Assembly: GCF_021044885.1 (NCBI RefSeq)
Contig: NZ_JAJNOD010000001.1
Coordinates: forward strand, 62,001-126,000
Direction of reading: 5' to 3'
Origin: Microbacterium nymphoidis
GTDB taxonomy: Bacteria; Actinomycetota; Actinomycetes; Actinomycetales; Microbacteriaceae
Length of the DNA stretch: 64,000 nt
The notes below the pieces were generated by a model, which had not been told where the DNA came from, did not search any database, and was given only the letters and a program-made list of their open reading frames with translations. Below are positions 7,779 through 16,810 of the stretch, piece by piece (within the stretch, counting starts at the first letter, position 1; each line of letters starts with the position of its first letter). Both the position numbers and the translations under genes were made by a program.

Positions 7779-9269
7779 ATGCGCACACTGCTCACTGCCG
7801 ACCACGTTCTCGTCCATGCCGGCGGCGGGCACCGCGAACTGCGCGACGGCGCCGTGGTCGTGGAGGATGGCCGGATCACGTTCGTGGGACATCCCGCCGA
7901 GGTGGCCGGTCCCTTCGATGAGGAAATCCCCCTCGGTGAGAGCCTGCTGATGCCGGGCCTGATCGATCTCGACGCGCTCACTGACATCGATCACCTGATC
8001 CTGGACTCGTTCACGACGCCGGAACGAGCCCGCCGCCTGCAGTGGTCCGAGGAGTACTTCGCGCGGCGCGAGCACGTGTTCTCCGTCGAGGAGCGACGCC
8101 GAGTGCGCGAGATCGGCCTCGTCCAGCTGGCTCTTCACGGCATCACCTCGTACATGCCCATCGCCAGCGAAGTCCACTCGGCCTGGGCGGAGGAGGCCGA
8201 CGACTTCTTCGCGATGGCGGAGTTCTCCCGCACGATCGGACTGCGCGCTTTCCTCGGCCCGTCCTACCGATCCGGCGTCAACGTGGTCGACGCCGACGGA
8301 CATCGTGCCGTTCGATTCGCTCCCGCCGAGGGTGAGGCCGGACTGCTCGACGCGATCCGGTTCTTCGACGAGGTCAGCGGCTGGCGGGACGAACTCGTCA
8401 CGCCCGTGTTCCTGCCGTGCCGGGTGGAGACTCTCACCCCGGAACTGTTGCGTGCTACCGCGGAGGCTGCGGACGAGCGGGGTGCGCTGGTGCGCCTGCA
8501 CGCTCTGCAGGGGGACTTCGAGCGCGACTACATCGTGGCCGAGCATGGCTGCACGCCGCTCGAGCTGATCGAGCGCTCCGGGCTGCTCGGTGACCGCCTG
8601 ATCATCCCCCACGGAGTCTTCCTCGACGTCAATCCGCGCGTGCACGGCGAGGACCGCGGGGACCTGGCCACCCTGGTGGACGCGGGGGTGTCGATCGTGC
8701 ACTGCCCGCTGACGAATGCGCGGTACGGCTCGGAGCTGGAGACTTTCGCCCGCTATCGGGCGGCGGGGCTCAACATCTCCCTGGGTACCGACTCCTTCCC
8801 GCCCGATCTCATCCGCGGCATCGACGCCGGAGTCTCCGTGGCGAAGGTGCAGAATCGTGACCTGTCGGCCGGCGACATCGCCGGGTACTTCGACGCCGCG
8901 ACCCTTGGTGGTGCGAGAGCGCTGAAGCGGCCCGATCTCGGCCGCATCGAGGTGGGAGCCACCGCCGACCTGACCGCATTCGGCCTCGACGACGTGCGGT
9001 TCGGGCCGATCGAGGACCCCCTTCGCAACCTCGTGCTCGCGGGCTCCGCGCGCGACGCGCGACTGACCATGGTGGCCGGGCGCGTCGTCATGCGCGATGG
9101 CCAGATCCCCGGAATCGACCTGGAGGAGATCCGCCGCGACGCGCAGGTGCTGTTCACGCGGATGCGTGACGCCTATGCGAGTCGCGACCACCGCGGCGGG
9201 CCCACCGCAGAGCTGTTCCCGCCGGTGTTCCCCTCGGCGGGTGAAGGAGGGGCCCGTGACGCGAACTGA
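7779..9269 (+). CDS. Amidohydrolase/chlorohydrolase family protein lacking the usual HxH motif
   Basis: A 496-residue protein with the composite amidohydrolase fold: an N-terminal beta-sandwich strand (HVLVHAGG... IEDGRIxFVG-like), a TIM barrel, and a C-terminal return to the sandwich (IEVGATADLTAFGLDD). Late-barrel residues are present: LVRLHAL, IIPHGVF, SIVHCPLTN and SLGTDSFPPD. The first metal motif, usually PGxIDxHxH, instead reads PGLIDLDALTDIDH. The start ATG 7779 follows GAAGGAG. It diverges from the transporter operon and overlaps the GntR gene by 14 nt, so it is a likely catabolic enzyme for the imported compound. It could be a deaminase or chlorohydrolase-like enzyme; the reaction is unknown. 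Confidence 0.75.
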   Translation: MRTLLTADHVLVHAGGGHRELRDGAVVVEDGRITFVGHPAEVAGPFDEEIPLGESLLMPGLIDLDALTDIDHLILDSFTTPERARRLQWSEEYFARREHVFSVEERRRVREIGLVQLALHGITSYMPIASEVHSAWAEEADDFFAMAEFSRTIGLRAFLGPSYRSGVNVVDADGHRAVRFAPAEGEAGLLDAIRFFDEVSGWRDELVTPVFLPCRVETLTPELLRATAEAADERGALVRLHALQGDFERDYIVAEHGCTPLELIERSGLLGDRLIIPHGVFLDVNPRVHGEDRGDLATLVDAGVSIVHCPLTNARYGSELETFARYRAAGLNISLGTDSFPPDLIRGIDAGVSVAKVQNRDLSAGDIAGYFDAATLGGARALKRPDLGRIEVGATADLTAFGLDDVRFGPIEDPLRNLVLAGSARDARLTMVAGRVVMRDGQIPGIDLEEIRRDAQVLFTRMRDAYASRDHRGGPTAELFPPVFPSAGEGGARDAN

Positions 9270-9918
9270 CGCCGCTGCGGACGGGAGCGCGCTGGCCGAC
9301 AACGTCTACCGTTCCCTGCTCCGAGGCATCGTCGACGGTACCTATCCGTCCCGTGCTCGCTTGAAGGAGCGCGAGATCTCGGACCGGTACGAAGTGTCGC
9401 GTATCCCGGTGAGAGAGGCGCTGCAGCGCTTGGAGTCGGAGGGCTTCGTCCAGTCGGTGCCCAACCGCGGGGTCACGGTGGCGCCGGTGACGCGCGCAGA
9501 TCTCGAGCACGTGTTCGAACTGCGGCTGTGCATCGAGCCGTTCGCTGCCGGGCGCGCGGCTGAACGGATCGCGAACGGAGAGGTCGACCCCGCGCCGCTC
9601 GTCCAGGTGATGGGGGAGCTGTCCGCGATGCACGGTGATGAGGCCGACATCCCGAGCCTCGACTTCCATGAGGAGGTCGTGCGGCTCAGTGGCAACGCGC
9701 GCCTGGTGCGGAGCCTGGCGCCGCTGCGCGGCCGGATGGAATGGCAGTTCCGCCTCACCCAGGACGCGCGGGCCGCGGAGCACGCGATCGAGCACCAGCA
9801 GATCTTCGAAGCGGTCATGGCCGGGCGCGCGGCCGCCGCATCCGCGCTGTCCTACGCTCACATCGATCTGGCTCGCGGGCCGATGATCGCGGCTCTCGCC
9901 CCTCTCCTCGACGACTGA
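9256..9918 (+). CDS. GntR family transcriptional regulator, FCD subfamily
   Basis: A 220-residue DNA-binding protein. Residues about 10-75 form the GntR winged helix (LKEREISDRYEVSRIPVREA, then LESEGFVQSVPNRG), and the rest is an all-helical FCD ligand domain with the metal-binding FHEEVVRLSGN segment. GTG 9256 is chosen because GAAGGAGGGG lies just upstream; it overlaps the preceding hydrolase gene by 14 nt. FCD regulators usually repress catabolic operons until an organic acid or sugar acid binds. The probable targets are the GTATACC sites at 7666-7695. Confidence 0.85.
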   Translation: MTRTDAAADGSALADNVYRSLLRGIVDGTYPSRARLKEREISDRYEVSRIPVREALQRLESEGFVQSVPNRGVTVAPVTRADLEHVFELRLCIEPFAAGRAAERIANGEVDPAPLVQVMGELSAMHGDEADIPSLDFHEEVVRLSGNARLVRSLAPLRGRMEWQFRLTQDARAAEHAIEHQQIFEAVMAGRAAAASALSYAHIDLARGPMIAALAPLLDD

Positions 9919-9946
9919 GGCCGCAGTCGAGCCGGAGCGACGCGGG

Positions 9947-10429
9947 TCAGGCGCGGTCGCCGTAGCTGCGCAGCACCCGGGCGCGGTACTCCAGGAAGCC
10001 GGTGAAGCCGTCACGCAGCGCGGCGGAGAGCTCCTCCGGGCTGTCGATGAGCACGGCGTCCTCGGCGTCCGGGAACACTCCCGGGTCGTGGATGCCGTCG
10101 ATGCCGATGTACATCGGCGAGCCCTGGGCGTTGATGATCATGAGGCGCCCTGCCCGGCACAGGCCGAAGACGAACGCGCACTCCGCAGCAGTCAGCGTGG
10201 CGTGCCCCAGGGAACCGGTCACGGGTCCGTCCTGATCGAGGGGATCCAGCGTGAGATCGCTCCACGAGCCATCGAACGCCAGCGCCTCGCCGTCGCTTCG
10301 GCGATACAGGCCGGAACCGTCCTCGCGGACGGCCAGGCCTGCGGCGTCCAGGTAGGCGGCGAGCCCGGCACGATCCGGCTCGACGAGCCGGTCGCGCTCG
10401 ACCGGCATGAAATGCAACGAGAAGCCCAT
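9947..10429 (-). CDS. Conserved hypothetical protein, 160 aa
   Basis: A soluble, acidic 160-residue protein with no signal peptide or membrane segment and no motif I recognise. It begins MGFSLHFMPVERDRL and has a central hydrophobic stretch (CAFVFGLCRAGRLMIINAQG). The start ATG 10429 is preceded by TACAGT at exactly 6 nt, a leaderless-type promoter. It converges on the GntR gene with a 28-nt gap and is separated from the next minus-strand gene by a long inverted repeat, so it is probably transcribed alone. Immunity-type or SMI1-like proteins have similar size and composition, but nothing specific supports that. Confidence 0.6.
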   Translation of the reverse strand: MGFSLHFMPVERDRLVEPDRAGLAAYLDAAGLAVREDGSGLYRRSDGEALAFDGSWSDLTLDPLDQDGPVTGSLGHATLTAAECAFVFGLCRAGRLMIINAQGSPMYIGIDGIHDPGVFPDAEDAVLIDSPEELSAALRDGFTGFLEYRARVLRSYGDRA

Positions 10430-10452
10430 GCGCCGACTGTAGCGGTGCGGAT

Positions 10453-10519
10453 GCCGAGAGCCGCCCGTCGTCCTGTCGGCTCAGATGTCGAGCGGACGAG
10501 ACGAAGGACGGCTCTCGGC
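10453..10519 (-). terminator. Long inverted repeat, candidate terminator of the oxygenase gene
   Basis: GCCGAGAGCCG at 10453-10463 is perfectly complementary to CGGCTCTCGGC at 10509-10519. The intervening sequence pairs only partly. It lies just past the stop of the minus-strand oxygenase gene. There is no T-run, so any termination would be of the GC-rich, U-poor kind or factor dependent. Confidence 0.45.
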
Positions 10520-10547
10520 GGCGGATAGCCGTCGCCTCCGAACCGGG

Positions 10548-11558
10548 TCAGGCGCGTGCCGCGACCAGATCGGCGTGGTGGCGCGCCGCGACGTCCGGGT
10601 GGGCGCGCAGGCGCGACTTCAGCGCGTTCTCGCCGTACAGGGCGTGGATCGGGTTTGCCGGGTCCTCGGTGACGCCGCGCGCTTCGGCCGCGAGCTCGGC
10701 GGGCAGATCGATGATCGGCAGACGTGCGTCAAGTGCGGGGTTGAAGAAGAACGGGATCGAGATCCGGTCATCGGGCAGACGTGGCGAGACCACGCGGTGA
10801 TTGGTTGCGATGAGGTAGCCCTGCGTGGCGTACTCGAGGAGCTCGCCGATGTTCACGACGAACGCGCCCGGCACCGACGGCGCATCCACCCACTCGCCGT
10901 CGCGGTGCACCTGCAGCCCGCCCTTGCCCGGTTCCACCCACAGCAGCGTGAGAACGCCCGAGTCCTTGTGAGCACCCACGCCCTGCTGGGGCTCCGGGGC
11001 ATCGGTACCCGGATAGCGGACGATCTTCAGCAGTGTCGATGGCTCACCGAAGTGCTTGTCGAAGTAGTCCTCCTCGGCTCCGAGGGCCAGCGCCCAGGCT
11101 CGCAGGAGCTTGCGCGCGACACCGGTGAGGTGGTCCTGCCAGAGGGTGACGACCTCGCGCAGCTCGGGCTGCGCCGCCGGCCACAGGTTCGGTCCGATGA
11201 GGCGTGCGTAGCCGGGGGCTGCTTCGTCGGTGACGACGTCGCGCTCGGGGCCGATGTCGATCTGCTCGCGCCAGTCCACCCGGCCCTGCGTGCGCTCGCC
11301 GCCCACGCGCGTGTACCCGCGGAACTGGGGGCTGTTGACGTTCTCGATCGCGAGCTTGTCCTCGTCGGGCAGCTCGAAGAACTCGCGCGCCGTGCGGTGC
11401 AGGCGTGCTTCCAGCTCGGCCGGGATGGCCGTTCCCGTGAGGTAGAAGAAGCCGACATCGTGCGTCGCGGCACGAAGCTGATCGCGGAATGCGGCGGCGG
11501 ATTCCGGGCCGCCGTCCAGCAGCGAGAGGTCAAGGACGGGGAGCGAGAGATCGGTCAT
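10548..11558 (-). CDS. Fe(II)-dependent oxygenase, isopenicillin N synthase/2-oxoglutarate family
   Basis: A 336-residue cytoplasmic enzyme of the 2OG-Fe(II) dioxygenase superfamily. The N-terminal DIOX_N region (about 5-115) is followed by the jelly-roll core. The facial triad is H197 and D199 (GAHKDSG) with H254 (ATNHRVV), and the RxS co-substrate motif is R265-S267 (DRISIPFF). These enzymes couple O2 and usually 2-oxoglutarate to hydroxylation, desaturation or ring closure; the substrate is unknown. The ATG at 11558 has TATGGT exactly 6 nt upstream, a leaderless-type promoter. It diverges from the efe iron operon, and as an iron enzyme could be co-ordinated with it, though no iron-box copy directly covers its promoter. 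Confidence 0.82.
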   Translation of the reverse strand: MTDLSLPVLDLSLLDGGPESAAAFRDQLRAATHDVGFFYLTGTAIPAELEARLHRTAREFFELPDEDKLAIENVNSPQFRGYTRVGGERTQGRVDWREQIDIGPERDVVTDEAAPGYARLIGPNLWPAAQPELREVVTLWQDHLTGVARKLLRAWALALGAEEDYFDKHFGEPSTLLKIVRYPGTDAPEPQQGVGAHKDSGVLTLLWVEPGKGGLQVHRDGEWVDAPSVPGAFVVNIGELLEYATQGYLIATNHRVVSPRLPDDRISIPFFFNPALDARLPIIDLPAELAAEARGVTEDPANPIHALYGENALKSRLRAHPDVAARHHADLVAARA

Positions 11559-11705
11559 GGCATGACCATAAGCCGCCGGGTCGAGGCGTTCACGCGGGAA
11601 TGACAGATGGGTTCATCTGGCGTCATGCGGCGTTATCTCACCGGGAATCGGCACCTCGGAGGGCGTCAGACACTGCCGATCGGGTGCATTGATCCGTACC
11701 TCAGC

Positions 11706-11736
11706 TTGTCATCAGATGAAAGTAAGGCGTACCTTA
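11706..11736 (+). promoter_or_regulatory. efe promoter with iron-box-like palindrome
   Basis: A -35 TTGTCA (11706-11711) and -10 TACCTT (11730-11735) are spaced by 18 bp. The -10 lies in the palindrome TAAGGCGTACCTTA (11723-11736). Its shape and sequence resemble DtxR/IdeR iron boxes (TTAGGTTAGSCTAACCTAA type), so iron-loaded repressor would block RNA polymerase. The expected start near 11742 leaves a leader of about 58 nt before efeU. Confidence 0.55.
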
Positions 11737-11799
11737 GTCAAGCCCGATTCGGGTGCAGGCGTGCCCGTGCCGTCTGCCTGATCGACGGAAGTTTCTGCT

Positions 11800-12735
11800 G
11801 TGCTCGGCTCTCTGCTCATCGGCCTTCGCGAAGGCCTGGAAGCTGCCCTCATCGTCGGCATCCTCGTCGCCTACCTCAGCCGCCTCGGGCGGCGCGACGT
11901 GCTGCCTCGCCTGTGGGCGGGCGTCGGCCTGGCCCTGGCCATCTCGCTCGGCATCGGTGCGGTCCTCACGTTCGGTGCCTACGAGCTCACCTTCCAGGCG
12001 CAGGAGGTCATCGGCGGAACGCTGTCGCTGGTGGCCGTCGGATTCGTCACGTGGATGATCTTCTGGATGCAGAAGACCGCACGCTCTATGAAGAAGTCCC
12101 TGGAAGGCGGCGTGGACCGCGCCCTCGCCAGCGGTGGCCTCTGGGGCATCGTCGTGCTCGGCTTCGTCTCGGTCATCCGCGAGGGTGTGGAGACGACACT
12201 CATGCTCTGGTCGGTGGTGCAGTCGGCGGGTAACGCGCCGGCCAGCCTCCTCGGTGCTTTGATCGGCTTCGCGATCTCCATCACTGCGGGTGCTCTCCTG
12301 TCGCGGGGCATGCTGCGCCTGAACCTCGGGACATTCTTCACCTGGACCGGTGGGATCCTCGTTGTGGTCGCCGCAGGCGTGCTCGCCTATGCCCTGCACG
12401 ACCTGCAGGAGTCCGGAGTGCTTCCCGGTCCCTGGGGTGCGCTGGCACCTCTTGCCGCCGCGGGTGCCGCTGCGGTCGGGGGCGTGGCGGTCGGCCCCGC
12501 GGGCTTCCCGTTCGGCTACGCGTTCGACGTGTCCGCCGTCGTGCACCCGGGGGAGTGGCTGGCCGTGCTCGGTCAGGCCACGGTGGGATTCATGCCCACG
12601 ATGACCTGGCTGCAGGTGATCGCCTGGGCCCTCTACATCGCCATCGTCGGGATGCTGTTCGCCCGTCGCGTGAGCCGCCGTTCGCCGCGGCCGCAGGCCG
12701 CCGGCATTCCTGCGCCTGCGCCGGTTCCGGCATGA
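11800..12735 (+). CDS. efeU: EfeU/FTR1 family iron permease
   Basis: A 311-residue inner-membrane protein with about seven hydrophobic helices. Both iron-transport REGxE motifs are visible: REGLE at 10-14 and REGVE near residues 126-130. These bind and pass ferric ion through the membrane. The start is GTG 11800. It heads the efeUOB cluster, behind a promoter carrying an iron-box-like site. In this system EfeO and EfeB supply ferric iron on the outer face. The GC-rich gap of 145 nt before efeO holds no obvious gene or hairpin. Confidence 0.92.
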   Translation: MLGSLLIGLREGLEAALIVGILVAYLSRLGRRDVLPRLWAGVGLALAISLGIGAVLTFGAYELTFQAQEVIGGTLSLVAVGFVTWMIFWMQKTARSMKKSLEGGVDRALASGGLWGIVVLGFVSVIREGVETTLMLWSVVQSAGNAPASLLGALIGFAISITAGALLSRGMLRLNLGTFFTWTGGILVVVAAGVLAYALHDLQESGVLPGPWGALAPLAAAGAAAVGGVAVGPAGFPFGYAFDVSAVVHPGEWLAVLGQATVGFMPTMTWLQVIAWALYIAIVGMLFARRVSRRSPRPQAAGIPAPAPVPA

Positions 12736-12880
12736 GCTCATCGCGGGCCCGCCCCCTGTCCGCGAACCGGCCCTGACTCCGCCCTCACGGCGACCTGTCC
12801 AGCCCGCCTCCCGTCCTCTTTCACCGCTCGTCTGACCCGTCCTCGACAACATCCCGGCACCGCCGGATCGGAAGGAACCG

Positions 12881-14116
12881 ATGTCCTCGCTGCGCCCCCG
12901 TGCCCTCGCCGCCACCGCCGGTATCGCACTGTCCGCTCTCGCCCTCACCGGCTGCGTCGCCAAGGCGGACACCGCCGCCAGCGGCAGCCTCTCCGTGACG
13001 GCGGACGACTCGTCGTGCGCTGTATCGGCGGATTCCGCCGTCAGCGGCACCGTGACCTTCGCGGTGGAGAACTCCTCCTCCCAGGTGAACGAGTTCTACC
13101 TGCTCGCCTCCGATGGTCTTCGCATCGTCGGCGAGGTCGAGAACATCGCACCCGGTGCCTCGCGCACGCTGACGGTCGTCGCGCAGCCCGGTGACTACTT
13201 CACCGTGTGCAAGCCCGGCATGATCGGCGACGGCGTCGGCAAGACGGCGTTCACCGTCACCGGTGATGCGGTCGCCGCGACCGGTGATGACGCCGAGCAG
13301 ATGACGAAGGCCGTCGACCTGTACGCGGCGTTCGTGAAGGAGCAGGTCTCCCAGCTCGTGCCGCAGGTGCAGGCGCTCGTCGACGCGTACGAATCCGGCG
13401 ATGACGAGACCGCTCGCTCGCTGTTCGCCTCGACGCGTGTCTCGTACGAGCGCATCGAACCCATCGCCGAGGCGCTCGGTGACCTGGACCCGCGCATCGA
13501 CTACCGCGAGGTGGACGCCGTGGCCGAGGGGCTGGACTGGACGGGCTTCCACCGCATCGAGAAGGACCTCTGGGTGCCCGCGAAGGATGCTCTGAACTCC
13601 GACGACGCGACGCCCGCGTGGCAGGACTGGAACCCGTCGACCCCCGAGGAGCGCAAGTCCTTCGGCGACCAGCTGGTGACGGATGTGCAGGAGCTGTACG
13701 ACTACGTGCACTCGGACGAGTTCTCCACCACCCTGGAGGCGCAGGGCGTGGCGTCGCTCTCCAACGGTGCGATCGCGCTGCTGGACGAGGTCGCGAAGGG
13801 CAAGATCACCGGTGAAGAGGACTGGTGGAGCCACACCGACCTCTCCGACTTCGCCGCCAACGTCGAGGGGTCCAAGATGGCCTTCTCCCTGGTGCAGGAC
13901 TTCGCTGCCACAAAGGGCGATGACGCGAAGAAGCTGGTGGGCGAGATCACCGACGGCTATGCGAACCTGGAAGCCGCTCTCGCAACCTACGGTTCGCTGG
14001 ACACGGGCTTCGTGTCCTACCTGGAGCTCACCGATGCTGATCGCAAGACGCTGACCGACGAGGTCAACGCGCTCGCCGAGCCGCTGTCGCAGCTCACCTC
14101 GACCATTCTGGAGTGA
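12881..14116 (+). CDS. efeO: EfeO iron-uptake lipoprotein (cupredoxin plus M75/imelysin domain)
   Basis: A 411-residue extracytoplasmic protein. The signal peptide ends in a lipobox with cysteine 25 (ALTGC). An N-terminal cupredoxin-like domain (about 40-140) precedes the helical EfeM/imelysin domain (about 150-405), which contains the metal-binding HRIEKDLW (HxxE) element. It binds iron on the outer face and hands it to EfeU. Start ATG 12881 is preceded by GGAAGGAA. It ends 1 nt before efeB. Confidence 0.92.
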   Translation: MSSLRPRALAATAGIALSALALTGCVAKADTAASGSLSVTADDSSCAVSADSAVSGTVTFAVENSSSQVNEFYLLASDGLRIVGEVENIAPGASRTLTVVAQPGDYFTVCKPGMIGDGVGKTAFTVTGDAVAATGDDAEQMTKAVDLYAAFVKEQVSQLVPQVQALVDAYESGDDETARSLFASTRVSYERIEPIAEALGDLDPRIDYREVDAVAEGLDWTGFHRIEKDLWVPAKDALNSDDATPAWQDWNPSTPEERKSFGDQLVTDVQELYDYVHSDEFSTTLEAQGVASLSNGAIALLDEVAKGKITGEEDWWSHTDLSDFAANVEGSKMAFSLVQDFAATKGDDAKKLVGEITDGYANLEAALATYGSLDTGFVSYLELTDADRKTLTDEVNALAEPLSQLTSTILE

Positions 14117-14117
14117 T

Positions 14118-15452
14118 GTGACCACCATCCCGTCTGCCGGATCGCCCGACGCCTCGGCGTCGCCGGGTGATCCGGCGCCCACCGAATCCCCCTCTCGGGG
14201 ACTCTCCCGTCGTGCGCTGCTCGGGCTTGCCGCGGGTGCCGCCGGGCTCGTGGTCGGCGGCGGTGGCGGTGCCGCCATCGCCACGGCCACGGCCGCGGCG
14301 CAGAGAGCCGGCGCGGCGGGCGACGTGCACCCGTTCTTCGGCGCGCATCAGGCGGGCATTGCCACCCCCGTGCAGGACCACATGCACTTCGCCGCGTTCG
14401 ACATGATGGCCCGCACCTCTCGCGACGACCTGATCGAACTGCTGACCGACTGGACGTACGCGGCGTCGCGCATGACGCAGGGCCTCGACGTGTCCGCCAC
14501 GGGCGCCGTCGGTGGATCCCCGGAAGCGCCGCCGGACGACACGGGGGAGGCGCTCGGGCTTGCGGCCAGCAACCTGACCATCACGTTCGGCTTCGGCCCG
14601 GGGCTGTTCGAGCGCGATGGCGTGGACCGCTACGGGATCGCCGATCGCCGGCCGGCGTCGCTGCAGCGCCTGCCGGCGTTCCTGAACGACGAGCTGGTGC
14701 CGCAGCTCAGCGATGGCGACCTGTGCATCCAGGCCTGCGCCGATGACCCGCAGGTGGCCGTGCACGCCATCCGCAACCTCAGCCGCATCGCGTTCGGGCG
14801 GGCGACGATCCGATGGTCGCAGTTGGGGTTCGGGCGCACGTCCAAGACGACCTCCGATCAGAGCACGCCGCGTAACCTGTTCGGCTTCAAAGACGGCACC
14901 GCCAACATCCTCGCCACCGATGCGGCAGCGCTGGACCAGCACGTCTGGGCCGGCGACGACGATGTCGCGTGGATGGCCGGGGGCTCCTACCTCGTCGCGC
15001 GCAAGATCGCCATGACGATCGAGACCTGGGACCGGGTCCGCCTCGCCGAGCAGGACCGCATCATCGGGCGGGACAAGGCGATGGGTGCACCGCTCTCCGC
15101 GCCGGGCGGCGCGGAGAGCGCGGAGCCGGATTTCGACGCCGCCGATGTCGCGGGTAAGCCGCTCATCGATCCGGTGAGTCACGTTCGCCTGGCGCACCCG
15201 ACGTTCAACGGGGGCATCCGCATCCTGCGCCGCGGGTACAACTACGTCGATGGCAACGACGCGCTGGGAAAGCTCAGTGCGGGGCTGTTCTTCCTCTCCT
15301 ACCAGCGCACGCCGGAGCACTTCATCACCTTGCAGCGTGCGCTCGCGAAGGACGCGATGTCGGAGTACATCCGCCACGTGGGGTCGGGGCTGTGGGCGAT
15401 TCCTGCGGGTGTGGCGGAGGGGTCGTTCGTCGGATCCGCGCTGTTCTCGTAG
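14118..15452 (+). CDS. efeB: EfeB, Tat-exported DyP-type haem peroxidase
   Basis: A 444-residue deferrochelatase/peroxidase. The N terminus carries a twin-arginine signal (SRRALLGLAAGAAGL, about residues 29-43). The dye-decolorizing peroxidase fold is marked by GFKDGTANI (the GxxDG catalytic aspartate region) and the proximal haem histidine region HVRLAHP. It acts outside the membrane, oxidising ferrous iron or releasing iron from haem for EfeO/EfeU. GTG 14118 is 1 nt after the efeO stop, so the two are coupled. Confidence 0.92.
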   Translation: MTTIPSAGSPDASASPGDPAPTESPSRGLSRRALLGLAAGAAGLVVGGGGGAAIATATAAAQRAGAAGDVHPFFGAHQAGIATPVQDHMHFAAFDMMARTSRDDLIELLTDWTYAASRMTQGLDVSATGAVGGSPEAPPDDTGEALGLAASNLTITFGFGPGLFERDGVDRYGIADRRPASLQRLPAFLNDELVPQLSDGDLCIQACADDPQVAVHAIRNLSRIAFGRATIRWSQLGFGRTSKTTSDQSTPRNLFGFKDGTANILATDAAALDQHVWAGDDDVAWMAGGSYLVARKIAMTIETWDRVRLAEQDRIIGRDKAMGAPLSAPGGAESAEPDFDAADVAGKPLIDPVSHVRLAHPTFNGGIRILRRGYNYVDGNDALGKLSAGLFFLSYQRTPEHFITLQRALAKDAMSEYIRHVGSGLWAIPAGVAEGSFVGSALFS

Positions 15453-15534
15453 ATCTCCGAATCCTCGGGAATACTTCTGGAGGACATGCGTTACAGTCGA
15501 TGTATTCACACGCATGGAAAATCGAGGAGCGATC

Positions 15535-16794
15535 GTGAACGAGAGCACGACTCAGGCAGCCCGGACCGCGGGATCCTGGCCCGGTATGCAGTTCGGCCTG
15601 ATGTCGGTGTCCGACATCACCCAGGACCCGATCACCGGGCGCACGCCGTCCGAGGGTGAGCGCATCCAGGCCGCGGTGACCATCGCCAAGCACGCCGACG
15701 AGGCGGGGCTCGACGTCTTCGCCATCGGCGAGCACCACAACCCGCCGTTCTTCTCGTCGTCGCCGACGACCCTGCTGGCCGCGATCGCCGCGCAGACCGA
15801 GCGTCTGATCGTCTCCACCTCCACCACACTGATCACCACCAACGACCCGGTGCGCATCGCCGAAGAGTACGCGATGCTGCAGCACCTGTCGGGCGGACGG
15901 ATGGACCTGATGATGGGGCGTGGCAACACCGGCCCCGTCTACCCGTGGTTCGGCCAGGACATCCGCCAGGGCCTGCCCCTGGCGATCGAGAACTACGCTC
16001 TGCTGCACGAGCTGTGGACCAAGGACGTCGTCGACTGGGAGGGCAAGTTCCGCACCCCGCTGCAGGGCTTCACCTCCACGCCGCGCCCGCTCGATTTCGT
16101 TCCGCCGTTCGTGTGGCACGGATCGATCCGCACGCCCGAGATCGCCGAGCAGGCGGCGTACTACGGCGACGGGTTCTTCGCCAACAACATCTTCTGGCCT
16201 GCCGAGCACTACCAGCGCCTGATCAACCTCTACCGCCAGCGCTGGGAGCACTACGGCCACGGCGCGCCGGAGACCGCCATCGTGGGCCTCGGCGGGCAGG
16301 CGTTCATCCGCAAGAACTCGCAGGATGCGAAGAACGAGTTCCGTCCGTACTTCGACAACGCGCCCGTCTACGGCCATGGTCCGTCGATGGAGGACTTCAC
16401 GCGCATGACCCCGCTCACGGTGGGATCGCCCCAGGAGGTCATCGATCGCTACGCGGGCATGCGCGATCTGTTCGGCGACTACCAGCGTCAGCTGTTCCTC
16501 GTCGACCACGCAGGACTGCCACTGAAGATCGTGCTCGAGCAGATCGACCTGCTGGCGGAAGAGGTGGTGCCGGTGCTGCGCAAGGAGCTCCAGGTGAACC
16601 GTCCCGCCGCAACCCCCGATGCGCCCACGCACGCCGCTCGTCGCTTCGCCAAGTACGGCGACGACAAGCCCCGCGAGGCCGTTCCCAACCCCAACCGCGG
16701 CGACAACCTCACCGTCGGGTCTCCGTACCAGGACACCGACGCCCTGAACAACGCCAAGCCCGGTGCCGCCTTCGGTGCCGCGGCCGTGAAGTGA
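15535..16794 (+). CDS. LLM-class flavin-dependent monooxygenase, CE1758 family
   Basis: A 419-residue luciferase-like TIM-barrel enzyme expected to use reduced FMN and oxygen. Recognisable elements are FGLMSVSDIT at the N terminus, GEHHNPPFFSSSPTTLLAAI, the MMGRGNTGPVYPWFGQD loop, and HGSIRTPEIAEQAA. The start chosen is GTG 15535, which has GAGGAG at the right spacing; an ATG 21 nt upstream has none. It is 16 nt upstream of its partner FMN reductase, the known CE1758/CE1759 two-component arrangement of actinobacteria. The organic substrate is unknown. It follows efeB by 82 nt and may have its own promoter. Confidence 0.85.
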   Translation: MNESTTQAARTAGSWPGMQFGLMSVSDITQDPITGRTPSEGERIQAAVTIAKHADEAGLDVFAIGEHHNPPFFSSSPTTLLAAIAAQTERLIVSTSTTLITTNDPVRIAEEYAMLQHLSGGRMDLMMGRGNTGPVYPWFGQDIRQGLPLAIENYALLHELWTKDVVDWEGKFRTPLQGFTSTPRPLDFVPPFVWHGSIRTPEIAEQAAYYGDGFFANNIFWPAEHYQRLINLYRQRWEHYGHGAPETAIVGLGGQAFIRKNSQDAKNEFRPYFDNAPVYGHGPSMEDFTRMTPLTVGSPQEVIDRYAGMRDLFGDYQRQLFLVDHAGLPLKIVLEQIDLLAEEVVPVLRKELQVNRPAATPDAPTHAARRFAKYGDDKPREAVPNPNRGDNLTVGSPYQDTDALNNAKPGAAFGAAAVK

Positions 16795-16810
16795 ACGAAG
16801 GAGATCGGAC

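Noticed and set aside
7626..9302. Long minus-strand frame opposite the second amidohydrolase and the GntR start
   Set aside because: The composition is a shadow of the plus-strand gene (histidine/arginine/glutamine-rich, no fold), while the plus-strand frames carry clear families and start sites.
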